Shown here piece after piece: positions 59,882 through 64,000 of a stretch of DNA of 64,000 bases. The position numbers and the translations under genes were made by a program. The DNA lies in the NCBI GenBank assembly GCA_002748735.1, contig PDTC01000013.1:44405-108404 (forward strand), in the 5' to 3' direction. Every line of letters starts with the position of its first letter. Positions within the stretch are counted from its first letter, which is position 1. This stretch comes from Desulfobulbus propionicus (lineage in GTDB: Bacteria > Desulfobacterota > Desulfobulbia > Desulfobulbales > Desulfobulbaceae). The notes under the pieces were generated by a model. That model searched no databases. It saw nothing but the letters and a program-made list of their open reading frames with translations, and was not told where the DNA came from.

Positions 59882-60928
59882 ATGCAAGTTGAGGAAGATC
59901 TCCAGGGCAGGCGATTGGTCGAACCGGATATCCGAGAGGAAGACCAGGGGCTGGGAATTGAGCTCCGGCCTCGTCGGCTCGATGAGTATATCGGTCAGGA
60001 GCAGGTGCGCAAGAGTTTGGGGATCTTCCTCAAGGCCGCTCTTCAGCGCGGCGAGCCACTGGATCATGTTCTCTTTCACGGCTTTCCCGGACTGGGAAAG
60101 ACCACCCTTGCCTATATTATCGCCAATGAAATGCAGGCCGGCATTAAGGTCACTTCAGGGCCTGTCATTGAGCGGCCCGGCGACCTTGCCGCCATCCTCA
60201 CCAGCCTCCAGACCGGTGATGTCCTCTTTATCGACGAAATACATCGCCTCAATCATGTAGTGGAGGAGATCCTCTATCCAGCCATGGAAGACTACCAGCT
60301 CGATCTGGTGATCGGTCAGGGACCAGGGGCCCGGTCCGTGAAGATGGACCTGCCCCGATTTACCTTGGTGGGGGCGACGACTCGGACTGGCCTGTTGACC
60401 CCACCGCTCCGGGATCGTTTTGGTGTGATCCTCAGGCTTGAGTATTACAGCCCCGAAGAACTGGTCGCTATTGTGACCCGCTCGGCCAGCCTGTTCAACA
60501 TTGCCATTGCGCCGGAGGGTGCCCTGGAGCTGGGACGACGTTCTCGGGGAACCCCCCGTATCGCCAACAGATTATTGCGCCGGGTCCGTGATTTTGCCGA
60601 GGTTCAGGGCCACCGGCTGATCGACGGTGCAATAGCTGATGAAGCCCTGACCATGCTCAATGTCGACCGCTATGGACTCGATGAAATGGACCGTCGAATT
60701 CTCCTCACTCTGATCGACAAGTTTCAGGGGGGGCCTATCGGGCTGGAGACCCTGGCGACAGCAGTCTGTGAGGAGAAAAATACCCTGGAGGATGTGTACG
60801 AACCTTTTCTTATTCAGTCAGGTTTTTTAGCACGGACGCCACGGGGACGGATCGCCACTGCCGGTGCCTATGAGCATTTTCAGCGAACACCGACGCCCGA
60901 TAAACAGTACCCCGGTCTTTTTGAATAA
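59882..60928 (+). CDS. ruvB: Holliday junction branch migration helicase RuvB
   Basis: AAA+ motor (348 aa) driving branch migration. Walker A is GFPGLGKTT (the usual first proline is phenylalanine), Walker [12 protein letters not shown], sensor 1 [20 protein letters not shown] with the arginine finger, and a winged-helix C-terminus ([25 protein letters not shown]). GGAGGAACGAC precedes the ATG. End of the ruvCAB unit. Confidence 0.97.
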   Translation: MQVEEDLQGRRLVEPDIREEDQGLGIELRPRRLDEYIGQEQVRKSLGIFLKAALQRGEPLDHVLFHGFPGLGKTTLAYIIANEMQAGIKVTSGPVIERPGDLAAILTSLQTGDVLFIDEIHRLNHVVEEILYPAMEDYQLDLVIGQGPGARSVKMDLPRFTLVGATTRTGLLTPPLRDRFGVILRLEYYSPEELVAIVTRSASLFNIAIAPEGALELGRRSRGTPRIANRLLRRVRDFAEVQGHRLIDGAIADEALTMLNVDRYGLDEMDRRILLTLIDKFQGGPIGLETLATAVCEEKNTLEDVYEPFLIQSGFLARTPRGRIATAGAYEHFQRTPTPDKQYPGLFE

Positions 60929-60991
60929 CCCTCTGCCATGGTGCAAAAAAGGTAACCGGTCAGCAACTCAGCGGTATTTTTGGCCCATCTC

Positions 60992-61738
60992 TTACTTCTC
61001 GGCAAAGGCGAGCAGAGACGCCGCTGGCTGATCAAGATACCATTCTGTTATGCCGGCAGTAGAGCTGATCTTAGCTGCCGGCCAGGGCAGAGCGTCTTTT
61101 TTCTGTCCTTCCTTTTCAAGATTTCTTTGTAGTTCTTTCATCATGTGGGCTTTATCTTTTCCCAGAACCAGGTAGGTCAGTCTTCTACCCGCCATCAGTA
61201 GCCTGGCCGTTTTGCTGATCCGCTTTTGGCCGCTTTCCGGATGCCTGGCAGTGGTAATCCATCTGGTGTCGGTATAGTCAGTGTGTCCAGGGAAAAGAGA
61301 GGCAGTATGGCCATCAACACCCATACCCAGATGAATCCAGTCAAAAACAGGCACTCCTGCACTGTTTTTGGGGACATTGCTATTGATCTCATCGGTGTAT
61401 CGGAGAGCCTCCTGCTCGGGAGACTCTTCGCCGTGGATGCGATGGAGATTTTCCCGGGGAATATCAATGTGTCGAAACAGCAGGGTATCAGCGACTCCGA
61501 AATTGCTTTCAGGACTCTTGGCAGGAACACAGCGTTCGTCGCACCACCAGAAGTGGAGATTTTTCCAGCAGATGTCTTTTGAATATGGTGGTTGTGCAAG
61601 GAGCTCAAACCAGAGCTGTGGCGTGCTGCCGCCAGAGAGCGAGATATGCCTTGCTCTATCGCTTTTACTGAGCAGCTGTAGCTCGTTTGAAAGCGCTGTA
61701 ACAACAGCTGCGGGCGAAGTAAAGATGTTCAGGTTCAT
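60992..61738 (-). CDS. pgl: 6-phosphogluconolactonase
   Basis: Enzyme (248 aa, DevB/SOL family) hydrolysing 6-phosphogluconolactone to 6-phosphogluconate in the oxidative pentose phosphate pathway. Visible are [39 protein letters not shown] and [16 protein letters not shown]. The ATG overlaps the zwf stop by 4 bp (ATGA), so the two enzymes of consecutive steps are coupled. Confidence 0.96.
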   Translation of the reverse strand: MNLNIFTSPAAVVTALSNELQLLSKSDRARHISLSGGSTPQLWFELLAQPPYSKDICWKNLHFWWCDERCVPAKSPESNFGVADTLLFRHIDIPRENLHRIHGEESPEQEALRYTDEINSNVPKNSAGVPVFDWIHLGMGVDGHTASLFPGHTDYTDTRWITTARHPESGQKRISKTARLLMAGRRLTYLVLGKDKAHMMKELQRNLEKEGQKKDALPWPAAKISSTAGITEWYLDQPAASLLAFAEK

Positions 61739-63228
61739 AGTTCGCAATACTCGGTACTTGCCAGATTTTTACAGGGAAACCGCCATATCCTTTTTTCCTT
61801 TGCCAACAGGTCGTCTGCTTCCTGTGGTCCCCAGGTGCCGGCAGCGTAGCCGTAGAGCGTGCCACCATTTTCCTTGAAGTTGAGTATTGGCTGGACAAAC
61901 TGCCAACAGGCCTCCACCGCATCGGTCCTCGCAAAGAGGGTGGCATCACCATTTATGGCGTCAAGGAGCAGGCGCTCGTAAGCATTGAGGATATCAGTGT
62001 TCGTCAGATCGCGATAATGAAAATCCATGCCGACTTCTTCTGTATTAAAGCCTGCTCCCGGTTTTTTCAGGCCAAAATTGATAAGAATGCCCTCATCGGG
62101 CTGGATGCGGATAATGATCTTGTTTTCTGGTGAGTACGTGGCAAAGAAGGGGTGTGGTGTCTGTTTAAAATAGAGGACAATTTCTGTCGCCCTGGTCGGC
62201 AGCCGCTTGCCGGTGCGGAGATAGAAGGGTACTCCCTGCCAGCGCCAGTTATCAATAAACATCTTGAGGGCGACATAGGTTTCCGTGCGAGAGTCAGGCG
62301 CCACTCCCTGTTCGTTGCGGTAGGCGGGAAGACGTTCTCCCCGCACCGTCGATGCTGTATACTGACCGAGAATAAGGTCATGGTGCAGGTCGTCATCGGT
62401 CAATGGCCGGAAAGACTGCATCACCTTGACTGCCTCATCACGGATAAACTGTGCGTTGATTTTTGTCGGTGGCTCCATTGCCATCATCGCCAAAACCTGG
62501 AGCAGGTGGTTCTGCAGCATATCCCGCACCGCTCCTGCCTGATCGTAATAGCCGCCACGTTTTTCGACCCCGAGGAATTCGGCAGCTGTTATCTCGACAT
62601 GATCAATGAAGTTGCGGTTCCAGAGCGGTTCGAACATGGCATTGGAAAAACGCAGCACCAGAAGATTCTGTACCGTCTCCTTGCCAAGATAGTGGTCGAT
62701 ACGGTAGATCTGCTGTTCAGCAAAATAGTTATGCAGCTCGGTATCGAGCATGTTGGCGGACTGCAGGTCAAACCCAAATGGCTTTTCAACAACGAGCCGT
62801 TTCCAGCCCTTAACTTCTGCTTGCAGCTCCTGTCCCGCCAGTTGTTCCGGGATTTTTCCGTAAAGGTTCGGGGGGGTGGCCAGATAATAAAGAAGATTGC
62901 CACTGGTCTTATGCCTGAGCGAAAGTTCTTTGATACGTTTTTTCAGCAAGGAGAAATCTTCTCTATTCTCGGGGTCTGTCTGCTGGTAGTAGAGATGGCT
63001 GCAGAAGTTTTTCTCCGTTTCCAGGCTCCATTGATAACGGCTTTTGTCGATTGTCGAGCAGAGTTTTTCCCGAAAGGTCTCATCGGTGAAGGCAGTGCGG
63101 CTGGCGCCAAGAATGGCAAAGTCTTCCGGCAGAAGTTTATTTACAAAAAGATGGTAAAGTGCCGGGATGAGTTTGCGGCGGGTGAGATCTCCAGAAGCGC
63201 CGAAAATAACAATGATTGCATTGTCCAT
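61735..63228 (-). CDS. zwf: Glucose-6-phosphate 1-dehydrogenase
   Basis: NADP-type dehydrogenase (497 aa) opening the oxidative pentose phosphate route. The nucleotide-binding start is [23 protein letters not shown] and the active site [19 protein letters not shown] with the catalytic lysine-histidine region. [18 protein letters not shown] and the C-terminal [11 protein letters not shown] complete the usual pattern. With pgl it forms a two-gene NADPH-producing operon, a feature not universal in sulfate reducers. Confidence 0.97.
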   Translation of the reverse strand: MDNAIIVIFGASGDLTRRKLIPALYHLFVNKLLPEDFAILGASRTAFTDETFREKLCSTIDKSRYQWSLETEKNFCSHLYYQQTDPENREDFSLLKKRIKELSLRHKTSGNLLYYLATPPNLYGKIPEQLAGQELQAEVKGWKRLVVEKPFGFDLQSANMLDTELHNYFAEQQIYRIDHYLGKETVQNLLVLRFSNAMFEPLWNRNFIDHVEITAAEFLGVEKRGGYYDQAGAVRDMLQNHLLQVLAMMAMEPPTKINAQFIRDEAVKVMQSFRPLTDDDLHHDLILGQYTASTVRGERLPAYRNEQGVAPDSRTETYVALKMFIDNWRWQGVPFYLRTGKRLPTRATEIVLYFKQTPHPFFATYSPENKIIIRIQPDEGILINFGLKKPGAGFNTEEVGMDFHYRDLTNTDILNAYERLLLDAINGDATLFARTDAVEACWQFVQPILNFKENGGTLYGYAAGTWGPQEADDLLAKEKRIWRFPCKNLASTEYCEL

Positions 63229-63303
63229 TGTCTACCCTTATAAAAAAGGTTCTGTATATACTACATTCCAAATATTTTCAGGAAAGTTTGGTATGTTGTT
63301 TTT

Positions 63304-63672
63304 TTATGGTCGAAATAATTCTATCTGGAGACCTTTTATCCTTTTATACTCTGTATCATTCTCTTTTATAGCAGGAGAAGAATACGCTATCGCTGTAGCT
63401 CCAATACAAGCGTCTGCCAGTTGCATGGAATAACTTAAACAGTATTCCTCAACGTTATCTGTTGCCTGCCCATCTTGCCACATCCCAACTAATCTGTGCT
63501 GTTCTCTGGTGGTTTTTTCATCGTGACAGGGTACAAGGCTGGCGCAGGACTCTTCCTGATAAATGATGACAACTTCTTCACTCCGACGTACAGTCTCACT
63601 AAATTTTTTTAGAATAAAATCGCAGGGTGTTAGCTGTAACTTCCAGGTCTCCTCCTCTTCGAGTTTATACAT
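63304..63672 (-). CDS. Small protein, unknown function
   Basis: A 122-residue frame beginning MYKLEEEETWKLQLTPCDF, with five cysteines and a mixed charged/hydrophobic pattern, but no motif I can name, no signal peptide and no ribosome-binding site before the ATG. It sits 76 bp upstream of zwf on the same strand in a locally AT-rich patch. Length and composition slightly favour a real gene; an untranslated region is possible. Confidence 0.4.
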   Translation of the reverse strand: MYKLEEEETWKLQLTPCDFILKKFSETVRRSEEVVIIYQEESCASLVPCHDEKTTREQHRLVGMWQDGQATDNVEEYCLSYSMQLADACIGATAIAYSSPAIKENDTEYKRIKGLQIELFRP

Positions 63673-63748
63673 TTTAGTGTAAACGTAAGAGAAAGAATGT
63701 CAACACTGCCCCCCTCGCCGGTTGATGTCTTTTACCGGTGGGAAAAGA

Positions 63749-64000
63749 CTATTTGGCGTGACGCCTTGCAAGGCTTCTGGGTGTAATGCCAAACTCTTTA
63801 CAAAAAATTTTGCTAAAGTGGCTGAGGCTTGAATAGCCCACTTCAAGAGCGGCTTCGGTGACATTGCACTGCTGGCTGACAATAAGATCACGGGCCCTCT
63901 TCAGGCGCAAAATACGCAGATACTCGAAAGGACAGAGACCAACCAGCTCTTTGAACCCCTCGACAAGCTGGTTATGATTGAGCCCTGCCCTGCGGGCAAG
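63749..64000 (-). CDS. AraC-family transcriptional regulator (C-terminal part)
   Basis: The last 83 residues of a regulator whose N-terminus lies beyond the right edge. The second helix-turn-helix of the AraC/XylS domain is complete: ARDLIVSQQCNVTEAALEVGYSSLSHFSKIFCKEFGITPRSLARR, preceded by the end of the first helix-turn-helix (AGLNHNQLVEGFKELVGLCPFEYLRILRL). The FGITPRSL/GYSSLSHFS motifs are diagnostic. Its effector domain and target are not visible. Confidence 0.92.
   Translation of the reverse strand, partial: LARRAGLNHNQLVEGFKELVGLCPFEYLRILRLKRARDLIVSQQCNVTEAALEVGYSSLSHFSKIFCKEFGITPRSLARRHAK

Overview
The window is a stretch of chromosome from a Gram-negative, most likely anaerobic bacterium. 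Desulfobacterota, and within it a Desulfobulbales-like lineage, fits best. The reasons are a heme-branch radical SAM enzyme (AhbD type), a tetraheme NapC/NrfH protein paired with an octaheme hydroxylamine-oxidoreductase-like protein, an in-frame UGA (selenocysteine) gene, a tripartite tricarboxylate transporter, TonB and type IV pilus/type II secretion parts, and RuvABC/YebC/RecN housekeeping blocks. This placement rests on gene content read by eye; no database search was possible. I saw no phage, insertion sequence, CRISPR array or rRNA. There is one tRNA.

Layout. 1-2.8 kb (minus): tctC-tctB-tctA carboxylate transporter, with tctA running off the left edge. 3.5-6.0 kb: a helix-turn-helix/coiled-coil protein, a 68-residue orphan and a protein ending in a DisA-type diadenylate cyclase domain. 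6.8-16.0 kb (minus): nfeD-qmcA, then a YhaM-like nuclease, holB, ricT, metG, yggT, yggU, a membrane protein and a triosephosphate-isomerase-like protein that has lost the catalytic glutamate; a hairpin terminator follows. 16-19.3 kb (minus): a DUF401 permease and ilvD. 19.5-23.9 kb (plus): a PilT/PilU ATPase with a zinc-ribbon/receiver-like partner, then rpsA-ihfB and a bidirectional terminator. 24-31 kb: yciO (minus), guaB-guaA, a NYN/cold-shock-like fusion, a Do-type protease and tRNA-Arg(UCG). 31.1-33.8 kb (minus): an HD protein, hemE and ahbD.

34-42 kb (plus): a universal stress protein and then a six-gene import island: TonB-dependent receptor, periplasmic binding protein, FecCD-type permease, an ABC ATPase fused to a THEP1-like nucleoside triphosphatase, and two membrane proteins resembling the ResC/CcsA and ResB/Ccs1 cytochrome-c biogenesis pair. 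The make-up suggests uptake of a metal chelate, perhaps heme or another tetrapyrrole, coupled to transmembrane handling of the cargo. This is the best candidate for an undescribed system in the window.

42-49 kb: two proteins of unknown function, a left-handed beta-helix protein, lon, mltG and a signal peptidase I with a membrane-anchored partner. 49.3-51.2 kb: the NapC/NrfH-HAO-like cytochrome pair. 51.3-52.5 kb (minus): a solitary GspF/PilC. 52.7-60.9 kb (plus): a hidden 74-residue SelW-type selenoprotein, recN, an adenine-nucleotide alpha-hydrolase-type protein, a CCA-adding-type enzyme, rlmE, yebC, ruvC (apparently starting at CTG), ruvA and ruvB. 61-64 kb (minus): zwf-pgl (oxidative pentose phosphate entry), a small orphan and the C-terminal part of an AraC regulator cut by the right edge.
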